Assembly (NCBI RefSeq): GCF_001005315.1
Contig: NZ_LBMG01000001.1
Coordinates: 62,001-126,000, forward strand
Direction of reading: 5' to 3'
Length of the DNA stretch: 64,000 nt
DNA from: Kordia jejudonensis
GTDB taxonomy: Bacteria > Bacteroidota > Bacteroidia > Flavobacteriales > Flavobacteriaceae
The position numbers and the translations under genes were made by a program. The number at the start of each line of letters is the position of its first letter. Position 1 is the stretch's first letter. This document shows positions 54,801 through 62,785 of the stretch, piece after piece. The notes under the pieces were generated by a model, which was not told where the DNA came from, made no database searches, and saw nothing but the letters and a program-made list of their open reading frames with translations.

Positions 54801-57412
54801 GATTGAAAACTCGTTCTTAGTATTTCATACTTTTCAATTAAATATGTAAATGCTTGTGCTAGCTTTTCACGATCCAATTTGCCTTTGAGTGTCATTGCAG
54901 CAGGCATATTGTATGCAATGTTTCCGCCATCAAGTTGACTTAAAACCCAAATTCTATGTTGCGCTGTAGTAAGTGGATAGTGCGTTTGTAGCGGAGCTTT
55001 TGGAATTGATTTGTATGTTTTTTGCTGTATTGACTTGGCAATGTGATGAATTGTTGGGTTTTGAGCAAATTCGCTGTAATTAATTGTGCCATGAAGCTTT
55101 TTGTAAAGCTTGTTGATAACTTGCCCGATCAGTAAACTGTGTCCGCCTAAGTCAAAAAAGTTATCGTATATTCCTATTTTTTCAATGCCCAATACTTCTG
55201 ACCAAATAGCTACAAGCGTTTGTTCTGTATGGTTCGTTGGAGCTACATATGTGGCAGCTACATTTCGATGCAGTTGTAGAGTTTGCAGTGCTTTTCTATC
55301 AATTTTCTTGTTTGGTGTCAGTGGAATTGTTTGCAACGCTTCCAAGTGACTTGGCACCATAAATTCTGGCAGCTTTTCAATTAAATATGTTTGTAACGCC
55401 GTTACTGAAATAGGCGTGTCTACGCTGTAAAATGCGATGAGTGTATCATTTTTAGCAATCACTACCGCTTGTCGAACTGCTTCATCATACGAACGAATTG
55501 CGTGTTCTATTTCTCCGAGTTCAATGCGATATCCTCTAAGCTTTATTTGATGATCTTTTCTACCTAAAAAACTAATGTTTCCATCTGGCATCCATGTTGC
55601 TAAATCGCCAGTATTGTACATCAATTTTGAAGCGTCAAAAGGATTTTTAATAAACTTTTCGGCTGTCAATTCAGGAAGATTTAAATATCCTTTTGCCAAT
55701 CCATCTCCCGAAATATATAATTGTCCAGCAACACCAGTTGGCATCATTGTTAATGCTTCATCTAAAATATATACCTGTGTATTTGTAATAGGTTTTCCAA
55801 TTGGAATTGATGCTGTATATATTGTATTTGCACTTAATTTGTACGCAGTACTATAGGTAGTATCTTCCGACGGACCATATAAATTACGTATGTTGATAGA
55901 CGTTTGCAGTAATACTTCTGCCATGTCTAATGGAAAAGGTTCTCCCGCCAAATTTATACTTTTCACATGACTTATATCTACGTTACTATCTAGCAAATGG
56001 CGCATGCTAGACGGCACTGTATTGATGAGTATATTTTTATCTTCAGAAAGATGGTCTGTTATGGCAAGGCTATTTTTTAGCAAGCGTATTTTCTTTCCAA
56101 CTGAAAGTGGATAGAAGAGTTCATAAATGGACAAATCGAAACAATGAGAAGTTGATCCATATACAATATCAAATTTGTCAGATTGAAATTCTTCTTGTGA
56201 CCAATGCAGCAATGCCACTGCATTCTTATGTGAAATTACAACTCCTTTTGGATTTCCTGTAGTTCCAGAAGTGTATATTACATAAGCTGTTTGATTTGTA
56301 GAAATTTCCACATCCAAATTCTCTGCACTATGCTGATTCTTTTCTTCTTTAAATTTTTGAAGCCATTCTTCATGTATGATTACTTTAGATTGACTATCAT
56401 TTTCTATGTACGATATACGTGTTTTAGGATACTTTACATCTAAAGGAACATACGCTGCTCCAGCTTTTAAAACACCTAATATAGCGACTAATAAATACTC
56501 GTTTCGTTCCAGTTTAATGGCTACAAAATCGTCCTGTTGTATTTGATGTTTCGCTTGCAGATACCGAGCCAATTGATTTGATGCTTTGTTCAACCAAGCA
56601 TATGTAAATTCTTTATTTTCAACTAGAAGCGCTATATTTTCAGGCGTTTTCCTTACTTGTTTTTCAAAAATACGCACCAAATTTTCAGTTTTAGAAAAAC
56701 GGATTTCAGGCGCATTAAACTCGTAAAGTAATTGTTGCTTTTCTACTGAATTTATAATAGGAATTGTGCTAATTTCTTGCTGTAAAATTGTTTCCAATGT
56801 TATTATCCATCGCTTGAAAGTAGCCAAAAAATGTGCAACTACATCGGTGGTTACAAACTGTGTATCATGTGAAATATAATAAACAAAACCTGTCTTTTCT
56901 TTTTGAATATGTAAAGTTAGTAACTGTTTGGAAGATGCTTCTTCATTCGTTTCTCCCCATAAAAAACCATATTTCGCATAGTGTTCAAAAGGATATTTTT
57001 CTTGAAATTTCGCATCGTAATCACTGTGAGCAAACGCTTGCTGAATTTGTTTCTTTACCTCTTGAAAATAGGTTTTGAGTGATTTTTTTGAAATTGATTC
57101 AATCTCTATTAACAGCGGAGTATGAGCATCCTGAATGTTTTTCGTATACACAAAAAGATGTTCTTCTTGAAAATAACGGCATAAAAGTGCCTTAAACACA
57201 CTTAACAATACTGTATACTCAGCAAGCACATTGCCTCCTGTAAGTTTTGAAAAGTAAGCAGTATTCTCAGTCCTAAAAGATGCTTTTGGAGCGCTACAAA
57301 TTTCTTCCGAAGGTTTGTATATGGCAGCATTCTTTTGGAGTTTTGTTAACCAATAATCAGCAGATTTTTTTTGGTTAATACTGTTCATCGAATTTGTATT
57401 AGTGTATTTCAT
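51815..57412 (-). CDS. NRPS loading/elongation synthetase, (half C)-A(Ala-like)-T-C-A(Orn)-T
   Basis: 1865 residues. Residues 1-235 match only the C-terminal half of a C domain and lack HHxxxDG, so this is a loading module. A1 (about 250-755) pocket D-L-Y-N-N-A-L-T-Y, similar to a code linked to Ala/small residues; T1 Ser near 755; C (about 800-1225, HHIISDGW near 945); A2 (about 1255-1755) pocket D-V-G-E-I-G-S-I-D, the standard Orn code; T2 Ser near 1804. Predicted to begin the peptide with a small residue followed by Orn. Its ATG overlaps the stop of the antiterminator gene (ATGA), coupling the two. No TE. Confidence 0.94.
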   Translation of the reverse strand: MKYTNTNSMNSINQKKSADYWLTKLQKNAAIYKPSEEICSAPKASFRTENTAYFSKLTGGNVLAEYTVLLSVFKALLCRYFQEEHLFVYTKNIQDAHTPLLIEIESISKKSLKTYFQEVKKQIQQAFAHSDYDAKFQEKYPFEHYAKYGFLWGETNEEASSKQLLTLHIQKEKTGFVYYISHDTQFVTTDVVAHFLATFKRWIITLETILQQEISTIPIINSVEKQQLLYEFNAPEIRFSKTENLVRIFEKQVRKTPENIALLVENKEFTYAWLNKASNQLARYLQAKHQIQQDDFVAIKLERNEYLLVAILGVLKAGAAYVPLDVKYPKTRISYIENDSQSKVIIHEEWLQKFKEEKNQHSAENLDVEISTNQTAYVIYTSGTTGNPKGVVISHKNAVALLHWSQEEFQSDKFDIVYGSTSHCFDLSIYELFYPLSVGKKIRLLKNSLAITDHLSEDKNILINTVPSSMRHLLDSNVDISHVKSINLAGEPFPLDMAEVLLQTSINIRNLYGPSEDTTYSTAYKLSANTIYTASIPIGKPITNTQVYILDEALTMMPTGVAGQLYISGDGLAKGYLNLPELTAEKFIKNPFDASKLMYNTGDLATWMPDGNISFLGRKDHQIKLRGYRIELGEIEHAIRSYDEAVRQAVVIAKNDTLIAFYSVDTPISVTALQTYLIEKLPEFMVPSHLEALQTIPLTPNKKIDRKALQTLQLHRNVAATYVAPTNHTEQTLVAIWSEVLGIEKIGIYDNFFDLGGHSLLIGQVINKLYKKLHGTINYSEFAQNPTIHHIAKSIQQKTYKSIPKAPLQTHYPLTTAQHRIWVLSQLDGGNIAYNMPAAMTLKGKLDREKLAQAFTYLIEKYEILRTSFQSNEEIETYQHISTVADVAFAINTIDFSEKTTEQINEFLQTEQQKPFDLAQAPLLRVHLLQLKEDVHLFSFVMHHIISDGWSVELLSSEILRTYNALVANQHYQTAPLPIQYKDYAVWLQSEAYQEIQQESETYWIEKFSGEIPVLELPSFKKRPVVQTYNGNTIHHQYSYEFTQKLKEFSKEQEATLFMTLLSGINALLHQYTHQKDIIIGIPIAGRKHPDLEQQLGLFLNTLAIRTAFPEGINFKTLVQQQKKSLLEAYQHQEYPFDELISQLNLRRDTSRSALFDVMVVLQNQKQVQSISNAKQTLTGIQVAPYELERTTSQLDVSFTFIEKDTGLYVEIEYNTDIYDNILMDRMCVHFENLVTAAILHPNENIQSLVYITNNESEQLLTEFSNTITAFPHEKTMVSLFEDQVAKTPNAIAVIYEENKLTYAQLDEKANQLANYIESKISIQASDVIAIKLEKNEQIIVSILGVLKTGAAYVPIDINYPAERIDYIEKDSKAKLIINPAFIKQFEATKSCLSKAKHTDDVLAKNLAYIIYTSGTTGKPKGVMVSHQNIVSIYHDWKQQYELDTFQINLLQLASVSFDVFVGDMCRSLLNGGTMIIPSKDAKLNPEALYDVMKTHEISIFEGTPGLLLPLLDYIKQNEKDYRFLKLLIFGSDSFNNQTFNALKDEFETEDRKVINSYGVTEATIDSTFYDGYTTELQGTTPIGKPFNNTSIYILNAQKEIVPVGVYGELYIGGAGVSMGYHNREELTATKFVHIQHAKEKVYATGDIARWLPDGNIDFLGRNDHQVKIRGYRIELGEIESMLNTFSENIQQAIVIVHEHQEEKTLIAYYAATEIIEKTTLKNYLLEKLPDYMVPSFFIQLDAMPLTPNGKIDRKQLPSISEDDIIKKSYVAPKNEVEATLVSIWKDILSFDTIGTQDDFFELGGHSLKINKLKNHIQKEFNVSISFNSLFLQTTIEKQASIIDKLQLTVHHNEEEEDELESFVI

Positions 57413-57921
57413 GTTTCACTTTCAAAATAATCGAGTGACATGGTTGCTTGAATACTTTGGTGTAAAGAATCAATTCGTACAATGATTTTACTGTATTTGT
57501 CAGCTTCTATAATTTCGCAATTGAGTCCGCGAAGTGGTCCATGCATGATTTTTTTTGTTTCTCCAATTTTAGGAAGTCTGTCATGCGTACTAAATTGATT
57601 GAGATACTCATTATTGACCAATAGTCTTATTTGTTCTATTTCTTCTTCTGTCAATTTAGCGTAAGTGTCTCCAAATTGTATATAAAAGTAAGCGCCATTA
57701 ACGGATAATACATTATGAAATTCCAATGATGACTTTATATTTACAAATATGTACGAAGCAAACAAAGGTACCAAAAGACTCTTCTTGCGATCGCTCCATT
57801 GCTTTACGACTTTAACTTTCGGAAGGAAAGATTCCACAGCTATATCTTGAAGGTGTTCGTGGACTCTATTTTCCCAGCGCGACCTTACATATAAAACATA
57901 CCATCCAGCATAAAATTTCAT
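57409..57921 (-). CDS. NusG-paralogue antiterminator (UpxY/LoaP/RfaH type)
   Basis: 170 residues: NusG N-terminal domain (AGWYVLYVRSRWENRVHEHL, then VESFLPKVKVVKQWSDRKKSLLVPLFASYIFVN) and a C-terminal KOW-like part (GPLRGLNCEIIEADKYSKIIVRI). Such paralogues travel with RNA polymerase and let it pass terminators in one long operon, such as capsule loci in Bacteroides (UpxY) or polyketide operons in Bacillus (LoaP). As first gene of a ~50 kb one-direction cluster, it is likely its dedicated elongation factor. Confidence 0.92.
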   Translation of the reverse strand: MKFYAGWYVLYVRSRWENRVHEHLQDIAVESFLPKVKVVKQWSDRKKSLLVPLFASYIFVNIKSSLEFHNVLSVNGAYFYIQFGDTYAKLTEEEIEQIRLLVNNEYLNQFSTHDRLPKIGETKKIMHGPLRGLNCEIIEADKYSKIIVRIDSLHQSIQATMSLDYFESET

Positions 57922-58722
57922 AGTAAAATTTGGTTTTTGAGCATAGCTACGCTCTTCTCAGTCACATGAGTACTTGTTTAAAATAGTTTTTTAAATAAAG
58001 ATAATAGAGGAGTTTATCTTTGTCATAAATAGTGATAAATATTAAAGAAATTCACTACTTTCACTTAGCATATAATCAAGACAATTATAATGCTTTTTTT
58101 TATACAATATTGTATGTTTTTCACACAAACAAGGTAAGTACGTTTAAATATTATGGTTTTTCCGTAATTGCAAGTGTTCTGAAAAATATAGACAGTTTTG
58201 ATCTACTTTTCTTTAAACATAAAAAATTCTGCTACTATTCATGGGTATTTTTAAGTTTACAAATGCTATTGTATGAATTCGTTTTGAACGTACAATGTTG
58301 TTGAAATAGCCTGTAAATACTGGGTTTTCCGTATTGTTTTCAAATTAGAAGTTCACACAATGTATTGCTTCTTGATTCACATTTAGTTTTTTGCAACATA
58401 TATTTTCATGGTATTTTCTCAAGAGCATCTTTCCGTTATTATATTGATTGTGGGAAACATAAATTCCTTCAAACTAATCAAAATGACCTTGAGGTATTTT
58501 TGTAGTAGAAATGATTGAGATGAAAAATAAGATGAAATTTCTTTCTAATATTTAGAAGAATAAAACTACATTACTACAGAAGAATGATTTAGCATGAAGT
58601 ACTAATGAATGTAATGATGCGTACTATATTTCTTATAAACCAACAAGATTATTCAAAAAAAACCTAAAATTTACGTTTCATAAGTTTTCAGCAAATTAGT
58701 TCCTAAAAGAAAATGACACAGA
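57922..58722. other. Leader and upstream region of the NRPS cluster
   Basis: About 800 bases, very AT-rich, with no convincing gene. A plus-strand open frame at 58032-58304 has no recognisable domain and is probably chance. I found no clear TAnnTTTG/TTTG promoter pair on the minus strand. An ops-like hairpin at 57939-57954 lies near the antiterminator start. Confidence 0.55.
57939..57954 (-). promoter_or_regulatory. ops-like hairpin in the cluster leader
   Basis: On the minus strand reads GAGCGTAGCTATGCTC: a 5-base stem (GAGCG/TGCTC, one G-U pair) with a 6-base loop TAGCTA. It resembles the RfaH ops core (GGCGGTAGCGTG), shares GCG and TAGC, and lies 17 bases before the NusG-like start. Short, so chance is possible. 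Confidence 0.35.
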
Positions 58723-59118
58723 TTATTTTACTAAAATTCCCTTTGCATTCATTAATGGAAGTGGCTGAAATGCATTTTTGTTAATGGTGTTTTTTCTGAA
58801 AAGATATTTTTTATCGTACATCTTTCCTTCTAGAAAAAAGGTAACTCTGAATTCGTTGTTTAATGAGAATACATCTTCTTGTAACCATTCTGCTTTTGCA
58901 TACGATTTTGCAGGAAGTTTGTCCAATTTGTGACGCATCACAGAAGTTTCACGCTCCGTATCGTATCCGCGAGAAACAATTAATATCATTTCTAAATCAA
59001 CTTCATTTTCATTGATGATATATGCGTTCCAATCGTCTGTTTTGTAAATTTCGTTGTATTCTTCTACAACTGCCATATACACACCTTCTACTTTAGGAAT
59101 TTCAATATCTTTCTTCAT
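58723..59118 (-). CDS. Conserved-type hypothetical protein
   Basis: 131 residues from MKKDIEIPKVEGVYMAVV, 10 bases past the pheS stop; a longer frame to 59175 would overlap pheS and is unlikely. Soluble, alpha/beta mix, with no signal peptide and no recognised catalytic motif. Probably co-transcribed with pheS. Function unknown. Confidence 0.75.
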   Translation of the reverse strand: MKKDIEIPKVEGVYMAVVEEYNEIYKTDDWNAYIINENEVDLEMILIVSRGYDTERETSVMRHKLDKLPAKSYAKAEWLQEDVFSLNNEFRVTFFLEGKMYDKKYLFRKNTINKNAFQPLPLMNAKGILVK

Positions 59119-59128
59119 TTCATTGAGA

Positions 59129-60148
59129 TTATAATGCAGATTTGAATTGCGATAAGAAACGGACATCGTTTTCACTTAACAATCGGATGTCTGAAATTTG
59201 GTGCAATAACATCGCAATACGATCAATACCAACTCCAAATGCAAATCCTGAAAATACCGTTGGATCGATTCCACAGTTTGTCAATACGTTTGGATCTACC
59301 ATTCCGCAACCGCCAATTTCTAACCAACCTGTTCCTTTGGTAATTTTGTAATCGGTTTCTGTTTCCAATCCCCAATATACATCAATTTCGGCGCTTGGTT
59401 CTGTAAACGGGAAATACGACGGACGCAATCTGATTTTAGATTTTCCGAACATTTCCTTGGTGAAATATTGTAGTGTTTGCTTTAAATCTGCAAAACTTAC
59501 TTCTTTGTCTATGTACAATCCTTCAATTTGATGGAAAAAGCAGTGAGAACGTGCCGAGATCGCTTCATTACGATATACTCTTCCTGGAGAAATCGTACGA
59601 ATCGGTGGTTGATTGTTTTCCATGTAACGAACTTGTACAGAACTTGTATGCGTTCGTAATAAGATATCTGGATTGGTTTGAATGAAAAATGTATCCTGCA
59701 TATCGCGTGCTGGATGGTATTCAGGCAAATTCAATGCAGTAAAGTTATGCCAATCGTCTTCAATTTCTGGACCTTCAGACACGTTAAAACCAATACGTGC
59801 AAAGATATCGGTAATTTGATTTTTTACTAACGAAATTGGATGACGCGCGCCAATTTCAATCGGCTCAGCTGGTCGCGTTAAATCGCCATAAACGCCTTTT
59901 TCTTCCGCATTGTTTTCCAAAGCTTCTTTAAGAGCGTTTACTTTATCTTGTGCAACCGTTTTTAATTTATTGATCGTTTGCCCAAATTCTTTCTTTTGTT
60001 CATTTGGAACATTTTTAAACTCAGCAAAAAAATCATTTAACAATCCTTTTTTACCTAAGTATTTTATTCTGAAGTTTTCAATGTCTTCTTTGGCTTGCGG
60101 GGTAAATTTTTCTACTTCCGCAATATGTTCCTTTATCTTATCTATCAT
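59129..60148 (-). CDS. pheS: Phenylalanyl-tRNA synthetase alpha subunit
   Basis: 339 residues. N-terminal coiled-coil tRNA-binding arm (1-90), then class II motifs: GARHPISLV, DTFFIQTNPDILLRTHTSSVQVRYM (motif 2 region), FHQIEGLYID, RLRPSYFPFTEPSAEIDV, and GFAFGVGIDRIAMLLH (motif 3). Charges tRNAPhe with PheT. Housekeeping gene that marks the right border of the cluster. Confidence 0.97.
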   Translation of the reverse strand: MIDKIKEHIAEVEKFTPQAKEDIENFRIKYLGKKGLLNDFFAEFKNVPNEQKKEFGQTINKLKTVAQDKVNALKEALENNAEEKGVYGDLTRPAEPIEIGARHPISLVKNQITDIFARIGFNVSEGPEIEDDWHNFTALNLPEYHPARDMQDTFFIQTNPDILLRTHTSSVQVRYMENNQPPIRTISPGRVYRNEAISARSHCFFHQIEGLYIDKEVSFADLKQTLQYFTKEMFGKSKIRLRPSYFPFTEPSAEIDVYWGLETETDYKITKGTGWLEIGGCGMVDPNVLTNCGIDPTVFSGFAFGVGIDRIAMLLHQISDIRLLSENDVRFLSQFKSAL

Positions 60149-60171
60149 GACGATATTCTTGATTTAGCTTG

Positions 60172-60179
60172 CAAATTTA
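60172..60179 (-). promoter_or_regulatory. possible -7 box (TAAATTTG) for pheS
   Basis: Minus-strand TAAATTTG matches TAnnTTTG, 23 bases before the pheS start. No clear -33 box. Confidence 0.4.
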
Positions 60180-60191
60180 AACAAAACTTAC

Positions 60192-60548
60192 TTACTGAAT
60201 GTATTCCTTTTCTAAAAAATAGTTGACAATGGCTTCTTTCATTAAAACGGTTTGTTCGCCTGCTTTTAATGTTGGCAAAGCTTCTTTAAACTTGTAATGT
60301 GGCCAACCATCATCATCAAAGTAGTCAAATTCGTAATAACCGTATGGTTCTAACAAGCGACAAATAGCAATATGCATTAGGTTTACTTTTTCATCTTTTT
60401 TGAAGGTTTTGTGTAGTTGACCCAACTCTTGAATACCAATTAAATAGATGATTGCATCCAAATCGAGCGTGTCGCCTTCTGCAAATTGATGGGTCAATTT
60501 TTCAACCACATTGTTCCATCGTTCTTTTAATTGTTCGTCTCTTGCCAT
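60192..60548 (-). CDS. Conserved flavobacterial hypothetical protein
   Basis: 118 residues from MARDEQLKERWNN; the longer frame to 60572 runs into the promoter-like box and is rejected. A mostly helical acidic protein with IYLIGIQELGQL and YGYYEFDYFDDDGWPHY segments. No domain recognised. It is upstream of pheS in the same direction, 43 bases apart. Confidence 0.8.
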   Translation of the reverse strand: MARDEQLKERWNNVVEKLTHQFAEGDTLDLDAIIYLIGIQELGQLHKTFKKDEKVNLMHIAICRLLEPYGYYEFDYFDDDGWPHYKFKEALPTLKAGEQTVLMKEAIVNYFLEKEYIQ

Positions 60549-60569
60549 TGTTTTCTTCTTTTTCAGCTG

Positions 60570-60577
60570 CAAAGGTA
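60570..60577 (-). promoter_or_regulatory. -7 box (TACCTTTG) upstream of the hypothetical gene at 60192-60548
   Basis: TACCTTTG on the minus strand is a strong match to the Bacteroidota -7 consensus, 21 bases before the chosen ATG. It supports the internal start at 60548. Confidence 0.55.
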
Positions 60578-60667
60578 ATTAGTTTCGTAGGAATGAGCTG
60601 TATATGTTTGTTATTTTACCATAGAAAGCGAATGAAAATGCAATAAATCACTCTCAATAAAAGTTCT

Positions 60668-60675
60668 ATATTTGT
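60668..60675 (+). promoter_or_regulatory. possible -7 box (TATATTTG) for cvpA
   Basis: Matches TAnnTTTG and lies 15 bases before the CvpA-family start. No clear -33 element. Confidence 0.42.
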
Positions 60676-60690
60676 TAAAACTCGATACGT

Positions 60691-61224
60691 ATGAATTTTA
60701 TTGATATCATTTTGGGCGGACTTCTTTTGTTTGGATTTGTTCGTGGACTTATGAAAGGACTTTTTGTCGAAGTAGCTTCATTGGTAGCTTTGATTGCAGG
60801 TGTGTACGGTGCGATTCACTTTTCATATTATGCAGGTGATTTTTTAAGTGAACGCTTTGATTGGGACGAAAAATATATCAATTTGGCTGCGTTTGCCATT
60901 ACATTTACCGTTATTTTAGTTGTGATTACCTTGACAGGAAAATTGTTGACAAAGATTGCCGATTTTGCATCGTTAGGAATTTTGAATAAACTCCTTGGTG
61001 GTGCTTTTGGCGGCTTGAAAGTTGCCGTCATGTTAGGTGCGGTATTGGTTTTCTTTGACAGAACAAATAATACGATGGAATTTGTAGCAAAGGAAAAAAT
61101 TGATGAATCTATTTTATATGAACCTGTTAAAGAAATTGGCGGATTTGTGTTTGCCTATGTTTTAGAAGAAACAAAACTACAAGAAGATGACGAACAGGAA
61201 ACAACTCCAGCAACTGAAAATTAA
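60691..61224 (+). CDS. CvpA-family inner-membrane protein
   Basis: 177 residues with four predicted membrane segments. It opens MNFIDIILGGLLLFGFVRGLMKGLFVEVASLVALIAGVYGA, the hallmark CvpA start (D-I, G-x-x-G-xxxG), and ends in an acidic Thr/Glu tail. CvpA proteins affect colicin V production and envelope stress; mechanism uncertain. First of a short plus-strand operon. Confidence 0.9.
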   Translation: MNFIDIILGGLLLFGFVRGLMKGLFVEVASLVALIAGVYGAIHFSYYAGDFLSERFDWDEKYINLAAFAITFTVILVVITLTGKLLTKIADFASLGILNKLLGGAFGGLKVAVMLGAVLVFFDRTNNTMEFVAKEKIDESILYEPVKEIGGFVFAYVLEETKLQEDDEQETTPATEN

Positions 61225-61234
61225 TATATTTCTT

Positions 61235-61702
61235 ATGATTCGAATTTTACCTATTTTGTTCCTATTGCTTTTTATGAGTTGTAAAAATGAACAAAAAACA
61301 CAAGTTGTTGATCCAAATACAATTGAACAAGGACCTATTTTACGTGAAACACTAACGGACAAGCAACTTGAGCAGATTACTTATTTGTACGAAACTTTTA
61401 AAGAAGTAGATCCAACATCTAAAGAAAAATGGATTGAAGATTTTAAGAGAGATCTAAATCCGGACAAAGAGATTACAATATGGATGATGATGGCAAATGC
61501 GTATACCAATTTTTGCAAGGAAAAATCTATATCGTTAGCGACAAAAAAAGAAGTGTTTAAATTGGTATTAACACGTTCTAGTTTTTCTGAAAAAGAAGTT
61601 TTAAAACATATAGAATTACAGTATCTTACAACTGAAGAAGCGAAATCAATTTTGGCAGACTACACGTTAAAGGCAAAACCAATTACTACCTATAAAAAAT
61701 AG
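61235..61702 (+). CDS. Small lipoprotein, function unknown
   Basis: 155 residues from MIRILPILFLLLFMSC; a lipobox FMSC gives the modified Cys. The open frame extends to 61187 but that part overlaps cvpA and would bury the signal peptide. The mature protein is helical and charged, with no known domain. It follows cvpA by 10 bases. Confidence 0.75.
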   Translation: MIRILPILFLLLFMSCKNEQKTQVVDPNTIEQGPILRETLTDKQLEQITYLYETFKEVDPTSKEKWIEDFKRDLNPDKEITIWMMMANAYTNFCKEKSISLATKKEVFKLVLTRSSFSEKEVLKHIELQYLTTEEAKSILADYTLKAKPITTYKK

Positions 61703-61713
61703 AAAGAAAAATT

Positions 61714-61842
61714 ATGTGTGAAAAATGTGCAAATCCGAAACTAGAACATCATGAGCATGTAACTGTGAAACCTTTGCAAAAGAAATTGAACACAACTTCT
61801 TTGAAAGGGAAGATGAAAGGAAAAAAGACAACTTCAAATTAA
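61714..61842 (+). CDS. Small Cys-x-x-Cys peptide
   Basis: 42 residues: MCEKCANPKLEHHEH then a Lys-rich tail. A CxxC pair and His cluster near the N-terminus could bind a metal. It begins 11 bases after the lipoprotein stop, and its TAA directly abuts the next ATG, so it fits an operon. Too short for certainty. Confidence 0.5.
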   Translation: MCEKCANPKLEHHEHVTVKPLQKKLNTTSLKGKMKGKKTTSN

Positions 61843-62250
61843 ATGCTTCCTACTACTATTTCAGCTCCATGTGAACGTTGTTTGCCATTTAGAAGATATG
61901 AATTTGCCAATGAAAACGACTTCTATACTTTTGAAGAAAGCTTGGACACTGAGACTTTTATACGTGTTGTCAGCACTGATGAAATGGATGAAAACTTTCC
62001 AGAAGTCACACATCAATGCACTTTTTGTAATGAAGATTGGGTTTTATCTTTCCCAGAACGTTCTTGGCGAGGATATTTTTTGCCAGCTACGGAAGCGCCA
62101 AAACGAAGAACTCCTTTTGTTTTTGAATCCAATTCAACTAAAAAAAGTCCAAATTGCGGGTGTTGTTTGGGAATGATTTTTTTGGTAATCGCGTTGATTA
62201 TTTATGTGATTTACAGCTTTTTTGACTTTTTGATTGATTTGATATTTTAA
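61843..62250 (+). CDS. Zinc-ribbon-like protein with C-terminal membrane segment
   Basis: 135 residues. CERC near residue 10 and CTFC near residue 59 form two Cys pairs with zinc-ribbon spacing, and CGCC precedes one strongly hydrophobic segment (GMIFLVIALIIYVIYSFFDFLI). Start chosen because the ATG abuts the stop of the small CxxC gene. Function unknown; last gene of the cvpA operon. Confidence 0.7.
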   Translation: MLPTTISAPCERCLPFRRYEFANENDFYTFEESLDTETFIRVVSTDEMDENFPEVTHQCTFCNEDWVLSFPERSWRGYFLPATEAPKRRTPFVFESNSTKKSPNCGCCLGMIFLVIALIIYVIYSFFDFLIDLIF

Positions 62251-62252
62251 AA

Positions 62253-62281
62253 AAAGTTGCTAGCGAATTACTAACAACTTT
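62253..62281 (+). terminator. Probable terminator after the zinc-ribbon gene
   Basis: Stem AAAGTTG-TAG / CTA-CAACTTT with one mismatch, then TCTTT. It follows the last stop of the cvpA operon by 2 bases. The U tract is short. Confidence 0.5.
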
Positions 62282-62328
62282 CTTTAAATTACTTTTTTTA
62301 CAATCTGTATAGATTTGTTATACTAACC

Positions 62329-62620
62329 TAAGTTCGACGTAAAAATTTAGTTCGATACTTTTCTTTTCCGAAGTATAGCAGGGATTTTCCGTTAAAAATT
62401 TTTGAAGCCTTGGAAAAAATTTAGGGAAATTCATGCGGTTTTAGTTTTTTTTCAGAAAGAAAAACTAAAAATACCTCTGGAAAAGTTCCCTTTCTTTTGT
62501 TTCTTTTCTTTGGGAAAGCAAAGAAAATGAAAATAAAACACTAAAATGTGTCATTTAGCAAGAAGTTTCTAAGCTCAATCATAAATATGAATTGAATCAC
62601 TTATATCGAACTCACGTTAC
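62329..62620 (-). repeat. Dispersed ~290 bp repeat, copy B (inverted partner at 6795-7087)
   Basis: 62331-62541 is the near-perfect reverse complement of 6875-7085; weaker identity continues to about 62620 (ATATCGAACTCACGTTAC). The central TTTTAGTTTTT/AAAAACTAAAA palindrome is kept. It lies between the cvpA operon and the small-peptide genes, ending 1 base before the stop codon of the peptide at 62622. Confidence 0.85.
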
Positions 62621-62621
62621 A

Positions 62622-62762
62622 CTAGAGAATATCATCGTCTCCAGCTCTGTATTCCACAACTTCAACTTCGGTATCTGATCCACCTCCGTTTATTGTGTAA
62701 ATGTTAATTGCTATTTGTTTTTTTTCCAAATTTTTAATGTCTGTAAGATGTTGCTTTTTCAT
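62622..62762 (-). CDS. Small Gly-Gly peptide 1 (possible RiPP-like precursor)
   Basis: 46 residues: a Lys-rich N-terminal part (MKKQHLTDIKNLEKKQIA), then INGGGSD and TEVEVVEY followed by an acidic end (RAGDDDIL). It shares with the peptide at 62979 the plan MKK...I...K.QI...I.GG...TEVxVVEY. The Lys-rich leader and Gly-Gly recall Bacteroidota peptide precursors, but there is no Cys in the core and no modifying enzyme in view. Below usual ORF length cut-offs. Confidence 0.6.
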   Translation of the reverse strand: MKKQHLTDIKNLEKKQIAINIYTINGGGSDTEVEVVEYRAGDDDIL

Positions 62763-62785
62763 AATTTTTTGTTTTATTAATAACT

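Noticed and set aside
58032-58304. 90-residue plus-strand open frame in the cluster leader
   Set aside because: Aromatic-rich composition typical of translated AT-rich non-coding DNA, no domain, no signal, and antisense to the presumed operon leader.
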